In this document: positions 1-8,526 of the stretch, one piece after another
How the letters are laid out: every line of letters starts with the position of its first letter
How positions within the stretch are numbered: the stretch's first letter is position 1
Assembly (NCBI GenBank): GCA_016718875.1
Contig: JADKBL010000008.1
Span: 62,001-126,000, forward strand
Length of the DNA: 64,000 nt
Direction of reading: 5' to 3'
Origin: Bacteroidota bacterium
Lineage (GTDB): Bacteria; Bacteroidota; Bacteroidia; Bacteroidales; VadinHA17
Translations under genes and position numbers: made by a program
Notes under the pieces: generated by a model
Told to the model about the DNA's origin: nothing
Database searches by the model: none
The model's input: the letters and a program-made list of their open reading frames with translations, nothing else

Positions 1-1
1 A

Positions 2-580
2 GCTAAAGAGGGAGTTAAGCTAATTTATGTCAATACCGGCAAGATGAATAATCCGGTTAAACATCTCAGGGAAATCACTGATGGAACAGGTTTCGATGAT
101 GTATTTGTCTTTGCACCAGTGAAAAGTGTTGTAGAACAGGGAGATGCAATTCTGGGCTTCGACGGTTGCCTGAATTTCTTTGCAGGACCTACCAATACAG
201 AGTTCAAGGCTGAATTCAACTTCTACAATGTGCATTATTCCTTTACACATCTTGTAGGAACATCCGGAGGCAATACAGATGATATGCTTGAGTCACTTAA
301 GCTGATGGGTGAAGGAAAGATAAACCCTGCAGTTATGATTACCCATGTAGGGGGGCTTGATTCTGTTGTGGATACAACTTTGAATCTCCCGCAGATACCC
401 GGAGGAAAAAAGCTTATCTATACCAATATATCAATGCCTCTGGTTTCACTATATAAACTTGGTGAGATGGGAAAGGATAATAAGTTATACGCAGGATTGC
501 ATGAAATTGTTTCAAAAAACGACTATATCTGGTCGCATGAGGCTGAGAAATACCTGCTTGCAAATGCTAAACTGATTTAG
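2..580 (+). CDS. Zinc-type sugar (phosphate) dehydrogenase, SorE-like, C-terminal part
   Basis: The reading frame is open from base 2, so the gene begins left of the window; the ATG at 44 is internal. The 192 visible residues look like the C-terminal Rossmann half and tail of a medium-chain alcohol dehydrogenase, closest in my recognition to L-sorbose-1-phosphate reductase types (segments FDDVFVFAPV, FFAGPTN, YSFTHLVGTSGG, THVGGLDSV). The N-terminal zinc-binding half is outside the window, so substrate and metal ligands cannot be checked. The stop overlaps the tail of the convergent PfkB kinase gene by 14 bases. The role is probably NAD(P)-dependent oxidoreduction of a sugar or sugar phosphate in the cytoplasm. 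Confidence 0.7.
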   Translation, partial: AKEGVKLIYVNTGKMNNPVKHLREITDGTGFDDVFVFAPVKSVVEQGDAILGFDGCLNFFAGPTNTEFKAEFNFYNVHYSFTHLVGTSGGNTDDMLESLKLMGEGKINPAVMITHVGGLDSVVDTTLNLPQIPGGKKLIYTNISMPLVSLYKLGEMGKDNKLYAGLHEIVSKNDYIWSHEAEKYLLANAKLI

Positions 581-1482
581 CAAATTCTGCAGAAATATAG
601 TTCTCATAGCTGAGACAAACGTGTGTTGCAAAATCGACAGCTGTCTCAATAATTATTTTCCATTCATTACTGCCTATAGTTGCAAGCTGATCTCTGGTGA
701 TATTATTCCTGTATATTGATGTGAGTATGCCGGCATTAAAATTATCCCCTGCCCCTATTGTGCTAACCGGAGTAATTGATTTTACGGGGAACTTACCGGA
801 AAATGTGTTGGTTCGGACATAAACACCTTCAGTGTTTGCGGTATAAACCAAACAGGATGAATAGTTTCTTACAACCTCCCAGGCTTCATCAGCGCTGTTT
901 ACCCTGAAAATATTCACAAAATCTTCATCTGACCCTCTTATCAGGCTTGACATACGCATATTCTCAACAATAAGTGGTTTCAGCGAACCGAGTTCAGATA
1001 AATGCGATTTTCTGAAATTCGGGTCATATAAAACAAAGAGCGCCATTGTCATGAGAGGCCTGAACAAACTTTTTAATCTTCGTCCTTATCTCAGGCCAAA
1101 TTGCATAGAATGATCCAAACTGGAGAATATCTTCCTTCTGAAGATGAGGAAAATCTATATCCAGTCTTTTCCCCGGAAAATCCTTATAGAAAGTATAATG
1201 AGCATCATTCTTTTCATTCAGGAAAGCAAGTGCGAGCGATGTGCTTCCATCCTCAAAACGATGAACTGATGATGTGTTTACTCCATTCTCATTCAGAAAA
1301 TTGTCAATAAGTTCTCCTACATCATCCATGCCGTATTCACTTATGAATGAGACTGGTAAACCCATCCTGCCCATAGAAACCACACTATTGAGGACGGACC
1401 CTCCTGCTTTTGCAGCCTGTGGTTGTCCCCCTTTAAAAATAATATCCAATACAGTCTCTCCTACTCCGTATATCTTTCTCAT
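567..1482 (-). CDS. PfkB-family carbohydrate kinase (one-base frameshift)
   Basis: Cytoplasmic sugar kinase of the ribokinase/PfkB fold, 304 residues once repaired. The N-terminal part has the GETVLDI start and the AGGSVLNSVVSMGRMG substrate-side segment; the C-terminal part carries the catalytic GAGDNFNAG motif. The frame breaks after DNGAL: frame one stops a few codons later while YDPNFRKS, a typical PfkB segment, continues in the next frame. Removing one base from the AAA run at 1035-1037 (plus strand) joins them as GALVLYDPNFR, the family pattern, so this is either a sequencing error or a fresh mutation. The gene diverges from the dehydratase at 1559. The sugar substrate is unknown; fructokinase-like is possible. 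Confidence 0.8.
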
Positions 1483-1558
1483 ATCAAAAAATAGTCTGAA
1501 AATTAAGGTATGAATTTAGCTATTTTCTTAATAGCTTTATACATATAAATGCGATACT

Positions 1559-2887
1559 ATGAAAAACCTTTCAAGACGAAGTTTTATTACAACAGGAACT
1601 GTTGCAGGACTTGGAACAATGACCGGAATCACCTCCTGTAAAACCGGCAAAACAGAAACCGGCACCACCAATACCAGAAACCATCCCCTTGACGGTGTCA
1701 CCCGTGAAAAAATAAAAATCACAGATCTGAAAGTAACCCTGCTTTCATGTGAACTGCCGCCTGAGGAACAATGGTACCTCGACTGGATACCTGAAAGATA
1801 TAAATGCTGGAAGACTGACAGCATCCTTGTGGAAGTTTCTACTGACCAGGGAATTAAAGGAATAGGCGGGGCCACTCAGTATGGTGGTCCGGATGTTGTA
1901 AAAAAATACCTTGAGGAGGTCATCAAACCGGCAATTACCGGAAAAAATCCTTTTGATATAGAATACCTGACATGTGGGGTAAAGCAACGCGGCCCCATGG
2001 TTGGATGGGCTGGTGTTGATGCAGCCTTATGGGATATTATCGGGAAATCAAAAGGGAAGCCTGTCTATGAATTTCTCGCAACAGATCATGCTCCAACCAC
2101 TAAAATCCCGGTTTATGCCAGTGCTGGTGAAATGTACGATGGCGACATCTGGCCCGATAACCTTATTGAAGAGGCACTTAAGCTCAAAGAACGTGGATTC
2201 AAAGCCTACAAATTCCGTCCCGGGACACACTGGTCTGTTAGCGGGATGACAATGACAAAATATATTGATGGCGTATGGAAGCTCCGTGATGCAGTCGGGC
2301 CTGATTTTGGACTGATACAGGAATGCAATGCACAGTGGAACATGGATCAGACCATGCAGTTTATACCTGAAGGAGAAAAGATGAACCTTATCTGGATCGA
2401 GGATCCTGTTGAACGTATGGGACCTGATGCAAAGGCAAATTACCGAAAGATAAAAGACTCATTATCAAAGGTGAAACTCTCCTATGGAGGTGATGTTATG
2501 GATAACAGGTTCGATTATAAAGAATGGATAGACCGGAATGCCATGGATATTGTACAGCCTGATGCAGGTGTAATGGGACTGACAGAATCGTGGTATGTAT
2601 CACGTATGGCGCATCTTCAGGGGCAGCTCTGTGCACCACACAACTGGCATGATGCTCTTCTTACTGCAGCCAACGGTTCGCTTGCAGCAGGAATCCCTAA
2701 CCTGATGATGCTGGAAACTAACCAGACAATGAATCCTCTAAGGACAGATCTTTTAAAGGAACCACTTGTTCCGAAAGACGGGTTTATTGAATTGCCAAAC
2801 AAACCAGGCTTTGGAATAGAGTTGATTGATGATGTTGAAAAAAGATTCCCTTTTATAGAAGGAAGATATGACAGGCCAAGACCATAG
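1559..2887 (+). CDS. Exported enolase-superfamily (mandelate racemase/muconate lactonizing) sugar-acid dehydratase
   Basis: 442 residues. The N-terminus is a Tat-type lipoprotein signal (SRRSFITTG, then Cys27 after GITS), so the enzyme is predicted outside the cytoplasm, which is unusual for this family. An N-terminal capping domain (about 50-185) precedes the barrel. Barrel residues fit the mandelate-racemase subgroup: basic K218/R220 on strand 2, metal-ligand candidates E255, E281 (WIEDP) and D312 (GGD), and a D335/H361 dyad (QPDAG, APHNWHD). Members abstract a proton alpha to a carboxylate, usually to dehydrate aldonic or uronic acids to 2-keto-3-deoxy acids. The substrate cannot be read from the sequence. 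Neighbours are dehydrogenases and kinases of sugar catabolism. Confidence 0.85.
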   Translation: MKNLSRRSFITTGTVAGLGTMTGITSCKTGKTETGTTNTRNHPLDGVTREKIKITDLKVTLLSCELPPEEQWYLDWIPERYKCWKTDSILVEVSTDQGIKGIGGATQYGGPDVVKKYLEEVIKPAITGKNPFDIEYLTCGVKQRGPMVGWAGVDAALWDIIGKSKGKPVYEFLATDHAPTTKIPVYASAGEMYDGDIWPDNLIEEALKLKERGFKAYKFRPGTHWSVSGMTMTKYIDGVWKLRDAVGPDFGLIQECNAQWNMDQTMQFIPEGEKMNLIWIEDPVERMGPDAKANYRKIKDSLSKVKLSYGGDVMDNRFDYKEWIDRNAMDIVQPDAGVMGLTESWYVSRMAHLQGQLCAPHNWHDALLTAANGSLAAGIPNLMMLETNQTMNPLRTDLLKEPLVPKDGFIELPNKPGFGIELIDDVEKRFPFIEGRYDRPRP

Positions 2888-2888
2888 A

Positions 2889-3431
2889 CTATTTAACAAG
2901 CTTTGAAATACTCTTAAAAGTCTCTGTTCCGGAAACCTGAGTAAGTTCAAACAGAATACTTTCCAGTGTGGTAATCCTTGCCCCCTCCTGCCTCATTCGC
3001 TCAATGGCTATCTCCTTATCATTCGGCTTACGTGAAGAGACACAGTCCTCTACCACTACAGGTATAAAGCCTGACTCAATAAGGTCAAGACAGGTTTGAA
3101 GCACACAGACATGTGTTTCAATACCACACAGAATAATATATTTCTTTTCAAGAGAAGCAAATCTTTCCATAAAGAGAGGTTCTCCGCAACAGCTGAAGGT
3201 GTTTTTCTCAATGTGACTGAATCCTGTTATTTTATTCACAACAGAAGGTTCTGTATTACCCAGACCTTTAGTGTATTGCTGGGTTACAAGCATAGGCACT
3301 GACAAAACCTGTAAACCGTCAATAAGCTTCAGACAATTCTGAAGAGTCAGCTCCCATTGAAAAATATGTGGCAATAATCTTTCCTGTATGTCAATGACAA
3401 CAACAGCTGTGCCATCTTTTATTATTCTCAT
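2889..3431 (-). CDS. Isochorismatase-family cysteine hydrolase
   Basis: 180 residues, a single-domain cytoplasmic hydrolase with no signal peptide. The family triad is visible: D14 (VVVIDIQERL), K76 (HIEKNTFS) and nucleophile C109 (LCGIETHVCVLQT). The LCGIETHVC and VEDCVSSR segments are typical of the YcaC/nicotinamidase-like branch. The exact substrate (an amide, or an isochorismate-type vinyl ether) is not predictable. It is convergent with the dehydratase gene, with one base between the stop codons, and divergent from the dehydrogenase at 3564. Confidence 0.85.
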   Translation of the reverse strand: MRIIKDGTAVVVIDIQERLLPHIFQWELTLQNCLKLIDGLQVLSVPMLVTQQYTKGLGNTEPSVVNKITGFSHIEKNTFSCCGEPLFMERFASLEKKYIILCGIETHVCVLQTCLDLIESGFIPVVVEDCVSSRKPNDKEIAIERMRQEGARITTLESILFELTQVSGTETFKSISKLVK

Positions 3432-3470
3432 CGTGGTTTTAGTCTTGTTTTATGACAAATTTATAAATTT

Positions 3471-3518
3471 AAACCACAGAGGGCACAAAGTATAAATACA
3501 AAGCACACAGAGAAAGAA
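3471..3518. repeat. Half copy of a CACAGAG/CACAAAG intergenic repeat
   Basis: Contains ACCACAGAGGGCACAAAG followed by TATAAATACAAAGCACACAGAG. It resembles the left arm of the 120-base inverted-repeat element at 22048-22167 (ACCACAGAGGTCACAAAG then AATAAACACAGAG). It lies between the divergent genes at 3431 and 3564, just upstream of a candidate promoter. Confidence 0.6.
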
Positions 3519-3536
3519 AAAATGTGAAGTTTTTTG

Positions 3537-3544
3537 TAAGTTTG
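3537..3544 (+). promoter_or_regulatory. Candidate -7 element TAAGTTTG
   Basis: Matches the Bacteroidota -7 consensus TAnnTTTG, 20 bases before the ATG at 3564. No good -33 TTTG is seen at the usual spacing, so support is weak. Confidence 0.3.
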
Positions 3545-3563
3545 GATAAAATGGAGGAAGATT

Positions 3564-4598
3564 ATGAAGGCAATGATGCTTACAGGGATAAGGCAGATGG
3601 AGATGAAGGATATTCCGGAACCAGTGTTGTTAAACAAAAATGATGTTAAGATCAGGATGTCGGTGGTAGGCATTTGCGGGTCAGACATACACTATTATAC
3701 CCAGGGACAAATTGGTTCACAGGTAGTTAAATATCCATTTGCTGTAGGTCATGAAGGAGGCGGAGTTGTGGTGGAAGTTGGTCCGGGTGTAAAAAGGGTA
3801 AAACCAGGTGATGCTATTGCAATTGAGCCGGCGATGCCCTGCTGGAGCTGCGATCAGTGTCTTGCCGGCAGACATCATACATGCCGTAAACTGAAGTTCC
3901 TTGGTTGTCCGGGTCAGGCTGAAGGCTGTCTTATGGAATATATAGTAATGCCTGAAGAAAGCTGTTTCCCTCTGGAGAAACCCCTTAACACCGATCATGG
4001 ATCAATATCCGAACCTCTTGCAATTGGTGGTTATGCAGTAAAAAAATCTGGCGGTGTGAAAGGGAAGAAAATCGGTATCCTCGGTTATGGTCCGATAGGG
4101 ATGAGTGTTATGCTTGCCGCTAAGGCAGAAGGTGCAGAATCATTTTTCATCACTGATAAGATTGATGCAAGGCTGGCCATTGCCGGAAAAGAGGGTAATG
4201 CTTTTACTGCAAATCCTGTAAAGGAGAATGCTGTTGATAAAATACTCCGGAAAGAAGCACTGGGACTTGACATTGTTTTTGAATGCTGTGGCCAGCAGGA
4301 GGCTCTTGATCAGGCAATTGAAATTCTGAAACCAGGTGGAAGACTTGTTGTGGTCGGGATCCCGGAATTCGACAACTGGATAGTAAATGTGGAAAAGACA
4401 AGAAGAAAAGAGATATCGCTTCAATTCATACGCAGGCAGGTTGATTGTGTTGAAGCAGCGCTATCCTTAATGCAATCAGGAACAATTGAAATAGAGAACA
4501 TGATAACACACCGATTCCCTTTCAGTAAAACAAAAGAGGCATTTGACCTTGTTGAAGGTTACAGTGACGGAGTTATGAAGGCGATGATAGATTTTTGA
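3564..4598 (+). CDS. Zinc-dependent medium-chain alcohol dehydrogenase (sorbitol/L-iditol dehydrogenase-like)
   Basis: 344 residues, cytoplasmic. The GroES-like N-terminal domain has catalytic zinc ligands C38 (GICGSDIHYY), H63 and E64 (GHEGGG), and a structural-zinc set C93, C96, C99, C107 (CWSCDQCLAGRHHTC). The Rossmann domain has ILGYGPIGMSV. The GSDIHYY segment is characteristic of the polyol (sorbitol, xylitol) dehydrogenase branch, which interconverts polyols and ketoses with NAD. It is the first gene of a plus-strand run that continues to 9657, so a role in feeding sugars into that pathway is likely; the exact polyol is unknown. Confidence 0.85.
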   Translation: MKAMMLTGIRQMEMKDIPEPVLLNKNDVKIRMSVVGICGSDIHYYTQGQIGSQVVKYPFAVGHEGGGVVVEVGPGVKRVKPGDAIAIEPAMPCWSCDQCLAGRHHTCRKLKFLGCPGQAEGCLMEYIVMPEESCFPLEKPLNTDHGSISEPLAIGGYAVKKSGGVKGKKIGILGYGPIGMSVMLAAKAEGAESFFITDKIDARLAIAGKEGNAFTANPVKENAVDKILRKEALGLDIVFECCGQQEALDQAIEILKPGGRLVVVGIPEFDNWIVNVEKTRRKEISLQFIRRQVDCVEAALSLMQSGTIEIENMITHRFPFSKTKEAFDLVEGYSDGVMKAMIDF

Positions 4599-4600
4599 AT

Positions 4601-4635
4601 TTAATGCTTAATGCTTAATGTTTAATGTTTAATGA
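4601..4635. repeat. Five tandem 7-base repeats (TTAATGN)
   Basis: Five consecutive 7-mers, TTAATGC twice, TTAATGT twice and TTAATGA once, directly after the dehydrogenase stop and 20 bases before the cupin ATG. Variation is only at the last base of each unit. Confidence 0.85.
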
Positions 4636-4655
4636 TAAATAACAATTTTTAAAGA

Positions 4656-4979
4656 ATGGAGAATTCAATAATTGAAAAGAAAATATCGGATAGTTTCAAA
4701 AGAACAATTATATATCTCGAAAATGTAATGGTTGTAGTGTGTGATTTTTCGAATGGCCCGATGGAGGAACCCGAGTTGCCACATTTTCATTCCAATGAGC
4801 AAATAACTTATGTTGCGGAAGGTGAAATATTATTCTTCATGGATGGAATTGAGCACCAAATGAAGAAAGGTGACATGATAGCTGTTTCTCCGGGTATAAA
4901 ACACTGTATCAAAACACTTTCCAAAGAAGTTAAGCTGATTGACAGCTTTACTCCAATAAGAAAAGATTTCCTGCTTTAA
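4656..4979 (+). CDS. Small single-domain cupin protein
   Basis: 107 residues, cytoplasmic. One cupin barrel: motif 1 with H43 and H45 (LPHFHSNEQITYVAEGE) and motif 2 ending at H83 (DMIAVSPGIKHCIK), which would hold a divalent metal. Such stand-alone cupins act as sugar isomerases, dioxygenases, lyases or simply bind metal, and the sequence does not decide. It sits between a polyol dehydrogenase and a GH28-type lipoprotein, so a step in the same sugar (perhaps uronate) pathway is plausible. PF07883-type is my best guess. Confidence 0.8.
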   Translation: MENSIIEKKISDSFKRTIIYLENVMVVVCDFSNGPMEEPELPHFHSNEQITYVAEGEILFFMDGIEHQMKKGDMIAVSPGIKHCIKTLSKEVKLIDSFTPIRKDFLL

Positions 4980-4988
4980 CATACCGAT

Positions 4989-6380
4989 ATGAAAAAAGTC
5001 CAGTCTGCAACCAAACTTCTAGTCTTGTTTATATGCATCGCTGAGATCATAATAAACAGCAGTTGTACAACCATTATAACTTATCCCATACCACCGGGAC
5101 TTCAGACAAGTCCTGACATTGAACTAACTGTAAATAACAAACCTGTCTGGGTAGAACGTGTTGCCAGCAAGCTTGACACATTTGACTATACAAACGGACT
5201 TTACGGTGGCAGGAAGATGGAGGATATGGATGTTGCCAGCTTCTCCTTTGAAGGAAGAATCAGGGTAAAAATATCTGCAAAAGAAAAGATTGAAAACTAT
5301 CTGATCCGTCCAAAGAGCAGAAAAATAGAAGCAGAAGTAAATAACAATGAGATAAGCTTTTACATTGATTCACCACAAAAACTCTATATAGAAATAAACA
5401 ACTATCCCCACCTTGCAATTTTTGCAGATGCTCCGGAGGCAAATCCGCTCAAAGAAGGTGATCCAGGGATAACCTATTATGGTCCGGGAGAGCATAAGCC
5501 CGGCAAAATAGAACTGGTGAATGATCAGACGGTTTACATAGCGGCAGGTGCAATCGTATATGCAAATGTCACAGGGAAGGACCTTAAAAATGTAACAATA
5601 AGAGGCAGGGGAATGCTCCAGGGAAACGTAAGGATATCAGGAACACACAATCTGAATGTCAGTGACATATTTATCAGAAATACAAGAGGCTGGACTAACA
5701 CTCTTACCGACTGCCACTACAGCAGCTACAGAAACGTTAAGGTATTCGGCTATGAAGGAATCTGGGGACTGGATGGTATCAATCCTGTCTCTTCGAAAAA
5801 ATTTACAATTGATAATTGCTTCATGCGCTGCCAGGATGACTGTGTTGCAATAAAATCAATGAATCCTGATCTGAGCGTAGACTCAATAAGTGTTACAAAT
5901 TGTGTTATGGTGGGATGGTCATGCAGTGATGGTGTAACTCTCGGATTTGAACTGAATGGCGGACCTGTTCAGAATGTGCTGGTAAAAAATTGTGATATAC
6001 TTTATGCCCGCGGAGGCGGAAGGACAAACGGGCATGCCGGCTTCAGCATAGTATGCGATGGTCCTGCCACAGTACAGAATATCCTCTTTGAAGATATAAG
6101 GATTGAAGAACAGGTTGAATTCAAAAACCTGGAGTTGATAGTTACAGATGGTACGCTCTACGGCACTGACCCTCCAGGACATATTAAGAATGTTATGATG
6201 AAAAACATCCATTGGGAAAATCCAGGTAAGCCATTCGTCATTAGTGGATTTTCCACTGAAAATATGGTGGAAAACATAATTTTCCAGGGTTGCACTGTCG
6301 GGGGCAAACCGATCAGAAGCATAGCAGATGCTGACTTCAGAATAAATGAATTTACCGGAAATATCGTTTTCTTACCATGA
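4989..6380 (+). CDS. GH28-type polygalacturonase-like lipoprotein
   Basis: 463 residues. A signal peptide ends in lipobox NSSC with Cys26, so a surface or periplasmic lipoprotein is expected. After an N-terminal beta-domain (about 40-150), a right-handed parallel beta-helix follows with the GH28-like sequence order: D262 (GLDGIN), the D283-D284 pair (CQDDCVAIKS), SDGVTLGFE and NGHAG. GH28 enzymes hydrolyse alpha-linked galacturonic acid or rhamnogalacturonan. The GHG and RIK motifs are not canonical here, so this is a divergent subfamily and its glycan is uncertain. It starts 9 bases after the cupin stop and its 3' end is closely followed by the amidohydrolase. Confidence 0.75.
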   Translation: MKKVQSATKLLVLFICIAEIIINSSCTTIITYPIPPGLQTSPDIELTVNNKPVWVERVASKLDTFDYTNGLYGGRKMEDMDVASFSFEGRIRVKISAKEKIENYLIRPKSRKIEAEVNNNEISFYIDSPQKLYIEINNYPHLAIFADAPEANPLKEGDPGITYYGPGEHKPGKIELVNDQTVYIAAGAIVYANVTGKDLKNVTIRGRGMLQGNVRISGTHNLNVSDIFIRNTRGWTNTLTDCHYSSYRNVKVFGYEGIWGLDGINPVSSKKFTIDNCFMRCQDDCVAIKSMNPDLSVDSISVTNCVMVGWSCSDGVTLGFELNGGPVQNVLVKNCDILYARGGGRTNGHAGFSIVCDGPATVQNILFEDIRIEEQVEFKNLELIVTDGTLYGTDPPGHIKNVMMKNIHWENPGKPFVISGFSTENMVENIIFQGCTVGGKPIRSIADADFRINEFTGNIVFLP

Positions 6381-6384
6381 CTAT

Positions 6385-7473
6385 ATGAAAAATAATTCTA
6401 TTCTCATTTTTATTCTCCTTCTGCTTTTTTCAATAAGAAGCTATTCCCAGTTCGTTTCCCGATATCCTGATATTCCAAGGATTGACGTTCATGCACACCC
6501 TCATTATATCCTTTACACTGAGGGACTGGGTACAAAGACATCTCCTGAAAAACCAAAGCTTCCAACCTCACCGGATTATGCATCCATAAAGAATTATCTT
6601 TCAATGAGTGACACACTTAGGACAAAATATAAGATTGATCTTTCGATGTGGATAAACCTGGGAGGCGATGAAGGAATCGATTCTGTAAATCTTGTGAGCA
6701 AAAACAGGATGCTCACATGTATCAGTGATTATGCGCCGCAGCGCGGGCTCAGCTATAAGCCTTCAGATATTGCACCTTGCCTGAAAAAAGGTTATGCAGG
6801 TTATAAGATGTGGTTTGCACCATATCAGAGAAGGCTGCAGGAAGGTGAGAACGGAATTAAATATTTAGATGATCCGGCAAATGAACCGGTCCTTGAAGCA
6901 ATGGAAAATGCCGGAATGATTTGTGCTTCTGTCCATATTGCAGACCCAAACGGACCGCATGGCAACAGAGGCAAGTGGTGTGCAGATCCTGTCGAATTCT
7001 GGAGAATGCAGTTAGGACTTGAGCGTGTGCTTCAGCGCCATCCCGACCTGATTGTGGTAGCTGCACACGGGTCATGGCTGGTATGCCAGGATGCACAGCT
7101 GGACTTTCTAAGGTACCTGTTCAAAACATATCCCAATTTTTATGTTGATCTTGCTGCTACCGACCAGTATTATCCACTGGTAAGTTATGATAACCTCCGA
7201 AGCCTCTTCATTGAATATTCTGACAGGATCCTTTTCGGAACCGATATAGGCAGGTTAAAGTCTGAAGAAACCGGAAAGCTTGCTGAACGATATGCAAAAT
7301 CATTCCGGATACTCGAGACCAGTGATACTGTGAAGGGAGGATTCTTTGGAGACAGTGACATAAAAGGACTTAACCTTCCGAAAGAAGTTCTTGAAAAAAT
7401 CTACTACAGGAATGCACTTAGAATTTATCCCGGACTAAAAGGCAGAATGACCGGACCTGGTTATCGTAATTAA
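6385..7473 (+). CDS. Exported amidohydrolase (TIM-barrel, amidohydrolase_2 type)
   Basis: I place the start at 6385, giving 362 residues that begin MKNNSILIFILLLLF, a good signal peptide cleaved near SYSQ; the upstream in-frame ATG at 6346 lies inside the GH28 gene and would bury the signal. The metal motif is IDVHAHPH (H36, H38), with later VAAHGSWL and ILFGTDIG carrying the conserved His and Asp. Relatives include sugar lactonases and decarboxylases. Given the sugar dehydrogenases and dehydratases around it, a lactonase role is attractive but unproven. The gap to the GH28 stop is 4 bases, indicating cotranscription. Confidence 0.75.
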   Translation: MKNNSILIFILLLLFSIRSYSQFVSRYPDIPRIDVHAHPHYILYTEGLGTKTSPEKPKLPTSPDYASIKNYLSMSDTLRTKYKIDLSMWINLGGDEGIDSVNLVSKNRMLTCISDYAPQRGLSYKPSDIAPCLKKGYAGYKMWFAPYQRRLQEGENGIKYLDDPANEPVLEAMENAGMICASVHIADPNGPHGNRGKWCADPVEFWRMQLGLERVLQRHPDLIVVAAHGSWLVCQDAQLDFLRYLFKTYPNFYVDLAATDQYYPLVSYDNLRSLFIEYSDRILFGTDIGRLKSEETGKLAERYAKSFRILETSDTVKGGFFGDSDIKGLNLPKEVLEKIYYRNALRIYPGLKGRMTGPGYRN

Positions 7474-7527
7474 AGCAGACAAACTGAAGTTGGCCGTAAT
7501 GAATTGATATTAAAATAATTATTCAGC

Positions 7528-8514
7528 ATGAATCTTATAGGTATTGATATTGGCGGAACAAAATGTGCTGTCATACTTGGAAGCCTGGATGAAAAAGGAG
7601 ATATCAGCATAGTTGATAAAAGAGTTTATTCCACATCTGAATTTCATTTACCGGGTAAGATGATACCACAGTTCATTTCCGGAATAAATGAACTTCTTAA
7701 AAAGAGCAATCTGGTAATCAAAGATATAACTTCAGTTGGCATCAGTTGCGGTGGTCCTCTCGACAGCAAAAAGGGAATAATTCTTTCACCTCCTAACCTT
7801 CCCGGATGGGATGAAGTTCACATAGTTGAACAATTTGAAAGAGAGTTGGGAATACCGGTAGCTATCCAGAATGATGCCAATGCATGTGCGCTTGCCGAAT
7901 GGAAATTCGGAGCCGGAAGGGGAACAATGAACATGGTGTTCCTGACCTTTGGGACAGGGATGGGAGCCGGACTTATTCTTGACGGGAATCTTTACTCCGG
8001 CACTAACGACAATGCTGGTGAAGTGGGGCATCTGAGACTGGACAGGATGGGGCCTGTGGGATATGGAAAATCAGGCTCTTTTGAAGGATTCTGCAGCGGA
8101 GGAGGAATTGCACAGCTCGCAAGAACTATGGCACTTGAGAAGCTGCAGATGGGTGAGAAAGTGAAGTTCTGTAACTCAATTGCTGAATTGCAGAACATTA
8201 CAGCACAATCAGTTGCTGAAGCTGCAAATGGTGGAGACAATCTGGCAAAAGAAATATTCGAAAAATGCGGAACTTATCTTGGAAACGGGCTGTCTGTAAT
8301 TATCGACATACTTAATCCTGAGTGTATTGTCCTGGGAAGCATCTTTGTAAGGTCCGCTAATCTGCTTATAAAACCTATGGAAAGAGCTATAGCTGAAGAA
8401 TCACTTCCTCTTGCAAGAAAAGTCTGCCGCATTGTTCCGGCAGAACTTGAAGAAAAGATCGGTGATATCGCATCACTTTCAGTAGCAGCTAATAATATAA
8501 AAACCAAATCCTGA
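7528..8514 (+). CDS. ROK-family sugar kinase (glucokinase-like)
   Basis: 328 residues, cytoplasmic. The N-terminal ATP loop is IGIDIGGTKCAV; the sugar site is NDANACALAEW; then the second phosphate loop LTFGTGMGAGLILDG and GEVGHLRL. The usual ROK zinc-binding CxCGxxGCxE motif is absent: the segment there is GYGKSGSFEGFCSGGG, a variant I associate with Bacteroidota ROK proteins. No DNA-binding domain is present, so it is a kinase and not a NagC/XylR-type repressor. It phosphorylates a hexose or related sugar released by the exported enzymes of this cluster; the substrate is not resolvable. Confidence 0.85.
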   Translation: MNLIGIDIGGTKCAVILGSLDEKGDISIVDKRVYSTSEFHLPGKMIPQFISGINELLKKSNLVIKDITSVGISCGGPLDSKKGIILSPPNLPGWDEVHIVEQFERELGIPVAIQNDANACALAEWKFGAGRGTMNMVFLTFGTGMGAGLILDGNLYSGTNDNAGEVGHLRLDRMGPVGYGKSGSFEGFCSGGGIAQLARTMALEKLQMGEKVKFCNSIAELQNITAQSVAEAANGGDNLAKEIFEKCGTYLGNGLSVIIDILNPECIVLGSIFVRSANLLIKPMERAIAEESLPLARKVCRIVPAELEEKIGDIASLSVAANNIKTKS

Positions 8515-8526
8515 AAATCAAACAAT

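Noticed and set aside
44..580. Reading the first gene as a complete 178-residue protein starting at 44
   Set aside because: The frame is open to the window edge with conserved-looking sequence before the ATG, and the product lacks the zinc-binding half, so it is a truncated view of a longer gene.
4601..4635. Short CRISPR-like array
   Set aside because: Units are 7 bases without spacers; it is a simple tandem repeat.
7528..8514. ROK protein as a NagC/XylR-type repressor
   Set aside because: There is no N-terminal helix-turn-helix; the protein starts at the ATP-binding loop.
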